Both the position numbers and the translations under genes were made by a program. The notes beneath the pieces were generated by a model. It was not told the DNA's origin. It saw only the letters and a program-made list of their open reading frames with translations, and made no database searches. From assembly GCF_033100135.1 (NCBI RefSeq), contig NZ_CP136920.1:2093501-2157500 (forward strand): a stretch of 64,000 bases of DNA. The letters run 5' to 3'. Source of the stretch: Rubellicoccus peritrichatus. Its GTDB lineage: Bacteria; Verrucomicrobiota; Verrucomicrobiia; Opitutales; Cerasicoccaceae. This document shows, one piece after another, positions 39,905 to 49,359 of this stretch (positions within the stretch are counted from its first letter, which is position 1; each line of letters starts with the position of its first letter).

Positions 39905-40729
39905 ATGACATCGAAAATTACTAAAAACATGGCGATCCTGCTAATCTCAGCTTGTACGTCGGTTAGTCTGCTCGCTGACCCAGTGCCGCTTGGAACCTAT
40001 CAGTACAACGGGGTCGACGGTGGCGAAGTGACCGGAGCAAATTCAAGCGGAGGAACATTTACTTACTTAGCTGGAGCCACTAGAGGCGAGAACGCGATTA
40101 GAAGCAGTATCTCTGGCGGTTTCCAGTTTACTGAAGTTGGCGAGACCCTTACCTACACATACAATCTTTCGGTTGGTCAGATAACTCCAACGTTTACACG
40201 GGTTCATCGCAATGGTTTCCAGCTTACAGATACGGTCTTGAACTTCAGGACAAGTAGCGGAGGCCAAGCACCTGCCGGTTTTTACACGAACGGAAATAAC
40301 AATATTTACCAAGGCGGCACCTTTCATGAAGATGTCCCAAGCTGGTCACCGTTCGACAAAGAAGACATACGATTTGCCACTGGTAACGACATCGACGTTA
40401 CAATAGCCCTTGAGTTATTAGCGATCAACGGTGCAGCTGACTTCGATTACGAATTAACAGTATCCTATGTGAGCACTGAGCCGAGCGGACATAGTAACAT
40501 ATCCAGTTCCGTATTCACAGGAGTGACCTCGGATACTATCACGTCGGTTTACCACGCGACTAATGTCGGTGCCGGGAGTTTTCCTGCTGGAGACAATTAC
40601 ACGATCAGTGGAGCCGCGTTGAACTTTTCTACAATACCGGAACCCAACAGTTTTGCTCTTTTAGGAGCCTTATTTGTCGGAGGTCTCGTTCTATCATCTC
40701 GACGCAGGAAGAACAGGCTGAGCATGTAG
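39905..40729 (+). CDS. PEP-CTERM protein sharing a domain with the large lyase
   Basis: A 274-residue protein with a signal peptide (about 1-24) and a C-terminal PEP-CTERM anchor, IPEPNSFALLGALFVGG followed by SRRRKN. The body (about 30-240) is the same beta-rich domain as residues 21-240 of the 1424-residue lyase: both contain the G-N-x-I-D-V-T-I core followed by an F/Y-D-Y turn. The domain may therefore bind the same polysaccharide or a partner. Its role is not known. It is likely surface-bound. Confidence 0.8.
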   Translation: MTSKITKNMAILLISACTSVSLLADPVPLGTYQYNGVDGGEVTGANSSGGTFTYLAGATRGENAIRSSISGGFQFTEVGETLTYTYNLSVGQITPTFTRVHRNGFQLTDTVLNFRTSSGGQAPAGFYTNGNNNIYQGGTFHEDVPSWSPFDKEDIRFATGNDIDVTIALELLAINGAADFDYELTVSYVSTEPSGHSNISSSVFTGVTSDTITSVYHATNVGAGSFPAGDNYTISGAALNFSTIPEPNSFALLGALFVGGLVLSSRRRKNRLSM

Positions 40730-40743
40730 TTGAATTTTTGGCG

Positions 40744-40777
40744 ATCCCGGCGAGCTTTTAACAAGGTTCGCCGGGAT
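40744..40777 (+). terminator. hairpin after PEP-CTERM gene
   Basis: ATCCCGGCGA (40744-40753) pairs perfectly with TCGCCGGGAT (40768-40777) around 14 nt, 15 bp after the stop. It has no T-run, so it is a transcript-end or stability hairpin rather than a textbook terminator. Confidence 0.45.
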
Positions 40778-41169
40778 GGAATCGCTGGGGTTACGAGACG
40801 GTCCGGGTTTTGGGAACTCGTGGCTTTGTAGAGAGTATCGAAAATGGGCACATTGGGACCCTCGCAATCAACGGCAAGACGCCGGAATCGATAAGTTTCA
40901 ATGGCAAGAGTCGCAACAATCTTGATGATCTTCTCACTGAAATCCAAACAAACCAAGATTTCATCGCCTACAGCCTAGAGAAAGAATCGAGCCCTACTCG
41001 CTGGGTAATTTGAGCAAAAAACAACAGCAAGCCCCACGGACGGAACACCTAACGAATCGCTGGTGACTTAAGCTTCAGAGCAGCGCAAGGCACCGACTAA
41101 AATGCACTCCCAAAGGCATGCATTTCGCAGATTAGTTCCCATTTGCGTAGATTCTATAGTGCAGTGTAT

Positions 41170-41210
41170 TTAACTATGTGAAATTATTGAGGAAAATTTC
41201 ACATAGTTAA
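41170..41210. promoter_or_regulatory. perfect 16-bp inverted repeat, candidate operator
   Basis: TTAACTATGTGAAATT (41170-41185) and AATTTCACATAGTTAA (41195-41210) are exact reverse complements with a 9-bp spacer. They lie 155 bp upstream of the Gfo/Idh/MocA gene. No T-run follows, which argues for a binding site rather than a terminator. Confidence 0.5.
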
Positions 41211-41364
41211 TGCTTATGATCACCACATCAGATAACGAGCCGTCGGGCGTCGACCTCACTGATTTCGATATACCAATGATGTGACATGAGCCGCTTCGCA
41301 TTCGTCTCAAAATGAAAAACAAGAAATTATTTTGGCATCATAATCCTCAGCTGATGACTTTGAA

Positions 41365-42510
41365 ATGAAACGCTCAAATATATGCTATCCGCAGAGCAAG
41401 ATAGACCTTCCAGAAATAGTGGAAATTAAAAGAGAAAAAGTGCGTGCGGGCCTCGTCGGCCTCAACTTTGGAAAGTTGATCATCGAGGAACAGATATTCA
41501 ATAAGCCTGGGTCTGAATTTATCGAACTAACGTCAATTTGTGATCAAGATATCGAACTGTGTGAACATCTTGCTAAACAGTATGGCGTCACTGCTTACTA
41601 TGACCTGGATGAGCTACTTGAAGATGATTCGATTCAGGCCGTGATCTTAATTACGGGACCCAGTGGGCGCGCTGACCTCATCCGAAAAATTATACGTTCT
41701 GGCAAGGATGTCATGACAACAAAGCCCTTCGAAATCGATCCGGTCGCTGCAGCAAGCGTGCTCGAAGAAGCTCGATCGCTTAATCGGATCATTTATCTGA
41801 ACTCCCCCAGTGCGACGAACTCCAGAGACTTTCAAATCATCAACCGCTGGAGAGAAGATTACGATCTGGGTATGCCCGTTGCAGGCCATCATGAATGTTG
41901 GTATAAATCGATCGAAGATGCGGACGGTTCCTGGTATGATGATCCTGTCAGATGCCCGGCGGCTCCAATCCTACGTTTGGGCATTTACGGATTAAACGAC
42001 ATGTTAAAAGTCTTTGGTGAACCTGAATCGATTCAGGTCATGCAAACCAGACTTTTTACAGGAAGGCCGACTCCGGATATGGCTCGCTTGTCGATCAAAT
42101 TTAAGAGCGGAGCGATTGCTGATACGTTAGATGGATGGACAATCTCACCGGAACGCCAGAGCACCTCGCTGACGCTCTACTTTGAAAACGGGACGATCTA
42201 TAGAAATCCGACCATGATGCCATGCGACCCAGTACGAGCCAGCATACACGACCACACCTATTTATGTTTGTGCACTGCCGATAATGATGACGGCATGCCG
42301 GTTGAGACCATCCGATTACCAAACGTTGAACTCAGTCAGGCCTATCAGTGGAATGTCTTCCATCAGGCAGTCACCACGCGAATCCGGCCAATCGATGAAA
42401 CACCCGATTCGGTGATCGTTAACTCATTACGCGTCATCGCATCCTTGAAGGAAGCATCCGAAACTGGCGGAACTGTTTATCTGGATCCACCTTTATTCCG
42501 TGCATCTTAA
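41365..42510 (+). CDS. Gfo/Idh/MocA family oxidoreductase
   Basis: A 381-residue NAD(P)-dependent sugar oxidoreductase. The N-terminal Rossmann fold has VRAGLVGLNFGK (about 26-37), and the TTKPFE motif (about 119-124) is in the position of the E-K-P family signature. The C-terminal alpha/beta domain carries substrate residues such as CWYKSIEDADGSWYD. Such enzymes oxidise inositol, glucose-fructose or uronic-type sugars. It probably contributes to processing of the island substrate and may be cotranscribed with the symporter 76 bp downstream. Confidence 0.85.
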   Translation: MKRSNICYPQSKIDLPEIVEIKREKVRAGLVGLNFGKLIIEEQIFNKPGSEFIELTSICDQDIELCEHLAKQYGVTAYYDLDELLEDDSIQAVILITGPSGRADLIRKIIRSGKDVMTTKPFEIDPVAAASVLEEARSLNRIIYLNSPSATNSRDFQIINRWREDYDLGMPVAGHHECWYKSIEDADGSWYDDPVRCPAAPILRLGIYGLNDMLKVFGEPESIQVMQTRLFTGRPTPDMARLSIKFKSGAIADTLDGWTISPERQSTSLTLYFENGTIYRNPTMMPCDPVRASIHDHTYLCLCTADNDDGMPVETIRLPNVELSQAYQWNVFHQAVTTRIRPIDETPDSVIVNSLRVIASLKEASETGGTVYLDPPLFRAS

Positions 42511-42586
42511 GTCGACACAAAACGCTCCCCTAAACGAATCGACATAACCTGAACGAAAGCCTTCATTAAGCTGATTCGCTACTGTT

Positions 42587-45028
42587 TTGATTAGAACATT
42601 ACCCAAAACCCTCCGACGGATATTACTTTCTATCTGTCTCTTTTCAGCACCTGCATCTGCGTTTTCCGACGACACCAATAGTGTAAAGCTTTCCGATATT
42701 GACGGAATCCGTTTGCAACTAACGCCGACAGACCACGTCACTGGTAGCGGAGACACATTCTGGATTTTCCGCGAGGACAGCTCATTTGAAGTGATCCAAC
42801 TCTCGACGGGAGAGCTTGCTTATGAGGGTTCGATTTCACCGAAAATAGCGCAACCATATGGGTTGCCCTACGACGATGGCGTGATTCTGATCGGAAGCAG
42901 CGCGGACTCACCGACAGCTCTGATCCATCTATTTTTTGACGAATCAGATGAGTTGGTTACCAAGATCCTCCCTAGTCCACCAAATTCTCTCAAATATTTT
43001 GCCGCTACAGTATCAGCAAACGAGTTGTATGTGCTGGGGTCGACGATCTCCGATGAGCCATTGTTGTCATCGAATCAGCTCCTAAAGCTCCCTCTGAAAG
43101 AGACCGATATGGCTTGGCAAGAGCTGGAAACGCTGCCGGGAGCCGTTGAAAAAACACCTGTATTTCTAGCTCACGACAATGATCTATTTTTATTCGGGAA
43201 TTTCGCCCAACAGGGCACTCAAGGGTGGACATATCGAATAAAACCGATCGACACAGTCACTCATCAAGGCTGGAAAAAACTAAAACATCTGCCTTTCGAT
43301 CCATCCGGTGCTTTCGCCTATCCGTCCGGCCAGGCGCACCTAATCGTCTTTGAAGGTAATCCTGATTCAACGGGAATCACTCCCATAAGGGCTTACCACA
43401 GAGACACCGACACGTGGATACAGCAAGGCGAACTGCCAGAAGGGGTCATACCTCTCGCTGTTATCCAAGGTGATAATGAAATTCGATTAGTTACCGAGAC
43501 GAATGGAAAAGGTGTCGTCGTGCAGGATATCCTTTTGAATTCACGCATCAATACGCTTACACTGATAGACTATGTTGTAATGCTTATCTACTTTGGACTG
43601 ATGGCTGCCATCGGTCTCTATTTTGCAAAAAAGCAGGACTCGAGCGAAGAATTCGCACTGGGTAACCGAAACGTAAAGTGGTGGGCTGCGGGAATTAGTA
43701 TGTTCGCGACAGGTGCCAGTTCTATCAGCTTCATGGCCATACCCGCACTCACCTTTCGCAGTAACCTAGTGTGGTTTTTCCCGGTCTTTCTTCTGATACC
43801 GATTTTCTTTCTCCAAGCCTACGTTATTTATCCTCTGCTGCGAAAACTGGCCCTTACCTCCACCTACGAATACCTTGAGAGACGCTACCATCCGGCACTT
43901 CGCTACCTCGCGAGTCTTCAGTGTATCGTCTTTCAAGTCTTTGGTCGAATGTCGATCGTTCTCCTGCTCCCCGCCTTAGCGATTTCGGTCGTGACGGGGT
44001 TAGACGTGGGTTTAAGCGTACTCTTAATGGGCATTCTGACTACAATATATACGGCTGTAGGTGGTTTCGAAGCGGTAATCTGGACCGATGTATGCCAGGG
44101 CATTTTAATGTTATTTGGGGCTTTGTTAATCTCTACCATCGCGATTGGCGCACTCCCTGGTGGGTTCGGTGAATTTATCGAAGTCAATCAACGGTTTGAG
44201 CGGTTTGATTTCGCAATCCTCAGCTGGGATTACACTCTCCCCACCATATATATTCTCACAATCGGAACACTTATTCATCAACTATCGTATGTCGCAGATC
44301 AACCAACAATACAACGGGTGTTTGCGACGCCAGAGAAGGAGATTAAGAAACTTGCGGGGATGAGCACTTTCTGCGGGATCGCTATTGCAGCAGTCGTTAA
44401 TCTGGTTGGTCTCGCAACTTTTGCTTATTTCCATGCATTCCCTGAACGTCTCGATCCTACAATGTCGAACGACCAGATCGTTCCACTCTTCATTGTTCAA
44501 TCCATCCCTGTTGGGATATCCGGGCTGATTATCGCAGCACTTTTTGCGGCATCGATGTCCACTCTCTCAAGTAGCATGAATTCTGTGGCAACGCTTGTCT
44601 CAGAAGATTTCTACCGGCTGATCAATCGAAACAGTTCGGATCGTTCAAGGCTGATACTGATGAAAAGTTCCTCGCTGATCGTCGGCCTCGTCGGTACTGG
44701 CATCGCTTATTACATGGCAAGAATGGAGCTTCGTTCCATGTTTCAAACATGGAACGAAATCACAGCACTGCTTGGAGGTGGATTCGTTGGCATTTACATC
44801 GTTGGTATGTTTTCCAATCGAACGCACAGCGTCGGAGCATTGATCGGCGCACTCGCGAGTATTGGCTGCGTGCTGTATGCAAAACACATGACAGAGATAC
44901 ACTGGGTGTATTATTTACCGATTGCAATATCCAGCTGTGTTATAATAAGCTACATAACCAGCTTGGTTCTCCCTTTAAAATCATCTAAAGATCTAACCGG
45001 ACTAACGATTTTCAACCGTGCAAGGTAA
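42587..45028 (+). CDS. beta-propeller / sodium:solute symporter fusion
   Basis: An 813-residue protein starting with TTG at 42587. A signal-like N-terminus (LLSICLFSAPASAFSDD) is followed by a beta-propeller (about 30-310) of Kelch type, as in the sugar-epimerase-like domain attached to some SSS transporters. The remainder (about 325-800) is the SSS symporter with 12-14 transmembrane segments (KWWAAGISMFATGASSISF near 365). The first part would sit outside the membrane and could convert or bind the sugar before uptake. The fusion has precedent in Bacteroidota and Verrucomicrobiota; the substrate is not shown. Confidence 0.85.
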   Translation: MIRTLPKTLRRILLSICLFSAPASAFSDDTNSVKLSDIDGIRLQLTPTDHVTGSGDTFWIFREDSSFEVIQLSTGELAYEGSISPKIAQPYGLPYDDGVILIGSSADSPTALIHLFFDESDELVTKILPSPPNSLKYFAATVSANELYVLGSTISDEPLLSSNQLLKLPLKETDMAWQELETLPGAVEKTPVFLAHDNDLFLFGNFAQQGTQGWTYRIKPIDTVTHQGWKKLKHLPFDPSGAFAYPSGQAHLIVFEGNPDSTGITPIRAYHRDTDTWIQQGELPEGVIPLAVIQGDNEIRLVTETNGKGVVVQDILLNSRINTLTLIDYVVMLIYFGLMAAIGLYFAKKQDSSEEFALGNRNVKWWAAGISMFATGASSISFMAIPALTFRSNLVWFFPVFLLIPIFFLQAYVIYPLLRKLALTSTYEYLERRYHPALRYLASLQCIVFQVFGRMSIVLLLPALAISVVTGLDVGLSVLLMGILTTIYTAVGGFEAVIWTDVCQGILMLFGALLISTIAIGALPGGFGEFIEVNQRFERFDFAILSWDYTLPTIYILTIGTLIHQLSYVADQPTIQRVFATPEKEIKKLAGMSTFCGIAIAAVVNLVGLATFAYFHAFPERLDPTMSNDQIVPLFIVQSIPVGISGLIIAALFAASMSTLSSSMNSVATLVSEDFYRLINRNSSDRSRLILMKSSSLIVGLVGTGIAYYMARMELRSMFQTWNEITALLGGGFVGIYIVGMFSNRTHSVGALIGALASIGCVLYAKHMTEIHWVYYLPIAISSCVIISYITSLVLPLKSSKDLTGLTIFNRAR

Positions 45029-45533
45029 GTCTATGAGGCCTTGACTAAAAGGGTTCATCTTCCAGATAAATATTTCAAACTGCCACATGATACAACTGCG
45101 CTAGCACTAATGATAGTGAAAGGCATGTCGTTAAACCCATCGTTCAATGTAGGGGGGGCAACCGGTGCGACTTCCTGATCCACCAAAATCGGAGATCCAC
45201 CGTTAATCATATCGGGCAAAGTAGTTGCCCTATTAGCCTCTGCCAAGAAGCTTACTGCGACTTCACATACTCCATCTGCCAATCCGAAGAAAGTCAAAGC
45301 CGCAGTTTCAAATCCACTCCCAGAGTCATTAAATAGATAATTATCTAACTAATCACCGTCATTGTTGGGGGACGGCAACCAATTGTCACCTACAACGGCA
45401 AAGGTTCCATTTTCCTCAGGATATATCAGCTTGGGGAAAGGATGAATAAAGCTTGAGTCAAAAGCTTCGCTCTCTTTTCATCTTGTTAATCTGTTAGGGT
45501 AAACCTTCCTAAATCAATAAGAACAAATCCGGT
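45029..45533. other. gene-free interval with degraded coding traces
   Basis: About 505 bp. On the minus strand, a frame from about 45430 reads ENGTFAVVGDNWLPSPNNDG, meets a stop, and continues through ETAALTFFGLADGVCEVAVS to 45055. The source is not recognised; it is probably gene debris. No intact gene is supported. The promoter of the XylR-like gene must be here. Confidence 0.4.
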
Positions 45534-46691
45534 ATGTATCGTATCGCGCTCGCTTTTGAATGCGTTGACTCAGTAAATACGCACATCATGAAGGGTATTC
45601 TGGCCTACGCCAGACAAAATCCGCTTTTTGAATTTCTTTTCTTTGCAAATTCAGATGCAAGAGGGCTAGAGGACTTAAAGAACTGGAACGGAGATGGTGC
45701 CATCGTGGCGCTCACAACAAATGAGGCGATTAGCATCGCGGAGACCTTTGACTTTCCTGCCGTTAATATTTCCAGTGAATGTAACAACGCGTCAATCCCT
45801 AGAGTTTACCGTGATCATGCTGAAATCGCCATTGATGCAACGAACCACTTTGCAAGCCTGGGAGTCGAACAGATTGCCTACCTCGGTTTAAGGGACACTT
45901 ACTACTCTGAAATAAAATGGGCCTTGATCCAGAAGGAGTCTGCAGAGTTGTGTAAGCAAGCGACCAGTTTATTTATCGATCGACCTTCGAGCCTGCTCTA
46001 CGAAGAACAAATGGCAGAGCAATTCAAAACATGGCTTAAGTCCCATACCTTTCCCATTGGCCTGTTGCTTGATAATGACGATTTCTATCCATTTGTTCAT
46101 CAGGCATGCACGCAGATCGGGCTCAAGATCCCACAAGACATAGCAGTCCTAAGTGTCAGAAATAGCAGGGCCTCACAATTTTATGAGGTATCTCTAAGCA
46201 GCTACGAATTTAACAACATAAAGCACGGTATGCTCACGATGAAAACGCTACATGCGTTATTGGAAAATCGTGCCGATGAAGTAGACTTGGATGTATCGAT
46301 AAAAGGCATCAAACTACACGAACGAGAGTCTTCGAACATACTGCACTGCAGAGACCATCGACTTTCGGCAGCCGTAAAGCACATCAAAGAGAAAACCCGC
46401 TCTTTGCATTCGGTCGACGAAATAGCAGATGCAGTCGGATGCTCCCGAAGAACGTTAGAAAATTCAATCAAGGAAGAATTAGGATGCACCTTGAGGCAGT
46501 TTCTGATAAATGAAAAACTGAGAAACGTGAAATATCTGATCGATAACCACCTTTACGGCGATATATACGATCTTGCTAGCAAGACGGGGTTTTCCTCATC
46601 ACGTCACCTCCGAAACGTTTTCCTCAAGAATGAAGGTTGTAAATTAGAATCCTATTTGAATAATAAACTCGACTCCAACCATAGCTTCTAA
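45534..46691 (+). CDS. XylR-like AraC family regulator
   Basis: A 385-residue regulator. Residues about 1-275 resemble LacI/periplasmic sugar-binding folds (FEFLFFANSDARGL, then HFASLGVEQIAYLGLRDTYY), and residues about 285-385 form the AraC HTH (VDEIADAVGCSRRTLENSIK, then FSSSRHLRNVFLKNEG). This is the XylR architecture, in which the sugar is sensed by the first domain. It is located downstream of the symporter and oxidoreductase genes and probably regulates them. Confidence 0.9.
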   Translation: MYRIALAFECVDSVNTHIMKGILAYARQNPLFEFLFFANSDARGLEDLKNWNGDGAIVALTTNEAISIAETFDFPAVNISSECNNASIPRVYRDHAEIAIDATNHFASLGVEQIAYLGLRDTYYSEIKWALIQKESAELCKQATSLFIDRPSSLLYEEQMAEQFKTWLKSHTFPIGLLLDNDDFYPFVHQACTQIGLKIPQDIAVLSVRNSRASQFYEVSLSSYEFNNIKHGMLTMKTLHALLENRADEVDLDVSIKGIKLHERESSNILHCRDHRLSAAVKHIKEKTRSLHSVDEIADAVGCSRRTLENSIKEELGCTLRQFLINEKLRNVKYLIDNHLYGDIYDLASKTGFSSSRHLRNVFLKNEGCKLESYLNNKLDSNHSF

Positions 46692-47416
46692 AATTGCAAA
46701 AACATGACTACGCAGGACCTTCCCCGTGCTTCCAGGACTCAAGTCGCTGGATAATTATTTTTGAGATCCAATACATTTCAGGTTTATTTTAGGCCATGGG
46801 CATCAGCTTCAAAAGTCCAGCTTCATTGCAAAGAGCCTAGCATTGAGGGCAGGTGAACGGATTGACCTGAAGTATAAAAAGACATTTTACCAATTTATCT
46901 TAAGCGATCATATTTTTGAAGGACAGGCACTTGCGGTTTTTTTCATTTTCTCATTTGAGCCCATCTGGGCCCAAATTATAGGCCTACCCGTATAAACCCA
47001 CCGTATAAAAAAGCATCGCCATGCGTTGGTGGGAGAATGCTCAGGTCAGTTTCGGAGACGACAGCGTCGCTAGCCAGTCGATCGTGACTATCACGGGCCA
47101 AGCTTTTCCAACCACAGTCGGCACCACTAATGACCAAACAGCCACAACAATAACCGACAAAATCCGGCGTTCAGTTTTTATGGTAATATGGACGGAGTAG
47201 GGTGGAATCAACCCCGCCTATCGCATCCTAGCTGGGGCAGCCGTGGGCTGGCTGTTGCTCAAGGCGAAGTGAAAAGACGCGTCGAGTTAGATAGAAATTC
47301 ACCATAGCTCTAATAATTGACTTGACCTAAGTTATTTATAGAATAATTAATAGAATAATAGGTTTTATTTCCTGTCATTCACTCTTTCAATCTCTTAACT
47401 ACTAAACTATAATTAA
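46692..47416. other. gene-free interval, possible PEP-CTERM debris
   Basis: About 725 bp. No intact gene. A trace at 47025-47220 (SFGDDSVASQSIVTITGQAF) and a short hydrophobic end reading GWLLLKAK before a stop at about 47267 suggest a degraded secreted protein. The last part is the start of the duplicated unit that repeats at 48107. Confidence 0.4.
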
Positions 47417-47995
47417 ATGAAATCATCAGGCATTAGGTTCGCTATGCTATTTGCCCTCTCCGCAATCTGCGGAACACAGGCAAACGCCGCCCTCAACTAT
47501 TCAGTCGATACGACGAACAAGCTGTTTATTCTTGACGGTTCGGCTACAGGAACACCTTTCGACCTTGCGGGTACGGGGGCCTTGGCATGGGGCGTGGATG
47601 ATATTGTTGGATCAGATATTGACATAGACTTTCAAAGTTCCTTCACGGGAACCGCTGACAGCTCGTCAAGCACGATCACAACTGTAGGGTTTAGGGCTGA
47701 ACAAGGGCTGGCTAGTGGGAGATCTATAGCGTTTAGCCTCGCTCTTGATAACGCATCCAGCACTACGATTACGTTATCGAACGTGACTTTTGACTACAGT
47801 GGCTTCAATGCTACCAACATTGCGTCCATTGACGCATTGGCCAGTTCACAAGAAACCCTCCTTCTAATGCCTGGCACCGGGTTTGGTAATATCACTTATA
47901 GTCCAATTCCAGAACCCGCATACTACGCCAGTGCATTTGCACTAGGCCTTCTGGCTTTAGCGCATGCTCGCAGAGTCATTAATAAAAAGCGCTAA
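47417..47995 (+). CDS. PEP-CTERM protein, tandem copy 1
   Basis: A 192-residue protein with a signal peptide (FALSAICGTQANAA), a short beta-rich body and the sorting end IPEPAYYASAFALGLLALAH followed by RRVINKKR. It is highly similar to the product of the next gene (SFTGTADSSSSTITT-type segment in both). It is an exported surface or matrix component of unknown function, followed by its own terminator. Confidence 0.8.
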   Translation: MKSSGIRFAMLFALSAICGTQANAALNYSVDTTNKLFILDGSATGTPFDLAGTGALAWGVDDIVGSDIDIDFQSSFTGTADSSSSTITTVGFRAEQGLASGRSIAFSLALDNASSTTITLSNVTFDYSGFNATNIASIDALASSQETLLLMPGTGFGNITYSPIPEPAYYASAFALGLLALAHARRVINKKR

Positions 47996-48018
47996 AACAA
48001 TTCTGGTATTCATTTAGA

Positions 48019-48050
48019 GCCGTTGCCGAATGATCGGTAGCGGCTTTTTT
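48019..48050 (+). terminator. rho-independent terminator, copy 1
   Basis: GCCGTTGCCG and CGGTAGCGGC (48019-48044) form a 10-pair stem including two G-U pairs around AATGAT, followed by TTTTTT (48045-48050). It is 24 bp past the PEP-CTERM stop. Confidence 0.85.
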
Positions 48051-48269
48051 GTGCATAGACTACAGTATTTGTACGAGCTGACACCACAGGTTGGGAAACC
48101 ATTGTGCTGGCTGTTTCTCAAGGGGAAGTGAGAAGGCGTGTCGAGTTAGGCAAAAATCCACTAAGACTGACGTTTTATTTGACCGAGGACATTGACAAGA
48201 TATCTACATTATACTAGGCTTTTTTCTACCTTTCACACTTTCGATTTCTCCACTACCAACTTCAATAAA

Positions 48270-48851
48270 ATGAAACTACTAAGCATTAAGTTCACTGTGC
48301 TATTTGCCCTCTCCGCAATCTACGGAACACAGGCAAACGCCGTCATCAACTATTCAATCGATACGACGAACAAGCTGTTTATTCTTAACGGCATGGCCAC
48401 AGGAGCACCTCTCGGCTTACCGGGTTTTAATCCCGTGAGTTGGCAGTTGGATGATACTATTGGTGGAGTAAGTAGGGACCAAGACTCTCAAAACTCCTTC
48501 ACGGGAACTGCTGACAGCTCGGCAAACACGATTGCATCTGTATCATTTTCGGCTTCAGAGGGAGAAACAAGTGGGAATCTGATAGAATTTGCCTTCGTTT
48601 TTGATAACGCATCCAGCACTACGCTTACATTATCGAACATGACTTTTGACTACAGTGGCTTCAGTGCTTCCAACATCGCTGCCATTGATGCATTGGCCAG
48701 TTCACAAGAAGCTCTTCCTCTAGATCGTGGCACCGGGTTTGGTAATATCACTTATAGTCCAATTCCAGAACCCGCGCACTACGCCGGTGCCTTTGCTATT
48801 GGCCTCCTTGCCTTAGCGCTGGCTCGCAGAGTCATTTACAAGAAGCGATAA
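48270..48851 (+). CDS. PEP-CTERM protein, tandem copy 2
   Basis: A protein of about 193 residues. The ATG at 48270 is preferred because it aligns with the start of the first copy and precedes a signal peptide (TVLFALSAIYGTQANA). An upstream in-frame Met at 48192 would add 26 unlikely residues. The C-terminus reads IPEPAHYAGAFAIGLLALAL followed by RRVIYKKR. Its body has diverged more than its ends from copy 1, so the copies may differ in function. Confidence 0.8.
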   Translation: MKLLSIKFTVLFALSAIYGTQANAVINYSIDTTNKLFILNGMATGAPLGLPGFNPVSWQLDDTIGGVSRDQDSQNSFTGTADSSANTIASVSFSASEGETSGNLIEFAFVFDNASSTTLTLSNMTFDYSGFSASNIAAIDALASSQEALPLDRGTGFGNITYSPIPEPAHYAGAFAIGLLALALARRVIYKKR

Positions 48852-48874
48852 AACAATTCTGGTATTCATTTAGA

Positions 48875-48906
48875 GCCGTTGCCGAATGATCGGTAGCGGC
48901 TTTTTT
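48875..48906 (+). terminator. rho-independent terminator, copy 2
   Basis: Same stem and T-run as the terminator at 48019-48050, here at 48875-48906, 24 bp past the stop of PEP-CTERM copy 2. Confidence 0.85.
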
Positions 48907-49096
48907 GTACATAGACTACAGTATGGCACAATCTAACCAAAGATAGCAGATTGATTTCCATCTCTATACGTCTTTAATTCAGCAGTAGAACTCTAGTACG
49001 CTTAATGCTGGCAATTGAATTGGAGCGCATAGAAGATTTGCGTATGCGCCGTCGAAAGCAGGAAATTTACCATCAAGCTAATAGCGGGCTGGCAGT

Positions 49097-49342
49097 TTGA
49101 CGGAGTATAGTAAGTTACCTGCAGTAAGCTATCAGGTAGCTAATCGCCGTCAGGACGTGCGTATGCTATCGCTTGGTTTTCGCAAAGGTGACAGCCTATC
49201 TCTCTGCTACACTGATTTGCAGACCATTTATTCTCAGGAAGGCCAGATCACGCTTAATTTCCATAACGTCCTTGTTAGAGTAACCGTAGAAATTTGGAAA
49301 AAATTCATCGAACGCTTACTGCGCATAGTCTGGTTTCGCTGA
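49097..49342 (+). CDS. small protein of unknown function near island right edge
   Basis: An 81-residue frame, MLSLGFRKGDSLSLCYTDL then TIYSQEGQITLNF. The composition and a regular beta pattern suggest a real small protein, but no family is recognised. It lies within an otherwise gene-poor edge of the island and may be a remnant. Confidence 0.35.
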   Translation: MTEYSKLPAVSYQVANRRQDVRMLSLGFRKGDSLSLCYTDLQTIYSQEGQITLNFHNVLVRVTVEIWKKFIERLLRIVWFR

Positions 49343-49359
49343 ATGAGTCACAACCAGAT

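Larger units (their letters stand above)
40730..41364. other. intergenic interval with hairpin and operator-like repeat
   Basis: About 635 bp. A perfect 10-bp stem (40744-40753 with 40768-40777) follows the PEP-CTERM stop but lacks a T-run. A 16-bp perfect inverted repeat lies at 41170-41210. The plus frame 40810-41013 (67 residues) has no signature and is not called. Confidence 0.5.
47248..48070. repeat. tandem duplicated PEP-CTERM unit, copy 1
   Basis: A unit of about 820 bp including upstream sequence, PEP-CTERM gene and terminator. It is repeated as a neighbouring copy at 48107-48925, offset 859 bp at the left end. Flanks, signal-peptide region, sorting signal and terminator align. Confidence 0.8.
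48107..48925. repeat. tandem duplicated PEP-CTERM unit, copy 2
   Basis: Second copy of the unit at 47248-48070, same order and orientation. It is diverged in the middle of the gene but conserved in the flanks and at the terminator. Confidence 0.8.

Noticed and set aside
40810..41013. A 67-codon frame between PEP-CTERM and Gfo genes
   Set aside because: No signature or plausible start context; treated as intergenic.
42493..42756. An 87-codon minus-strand frame over the start of the fused symporter gene
   Set aside because: Antisense to a signal peptide and a well-supported start; no domain.
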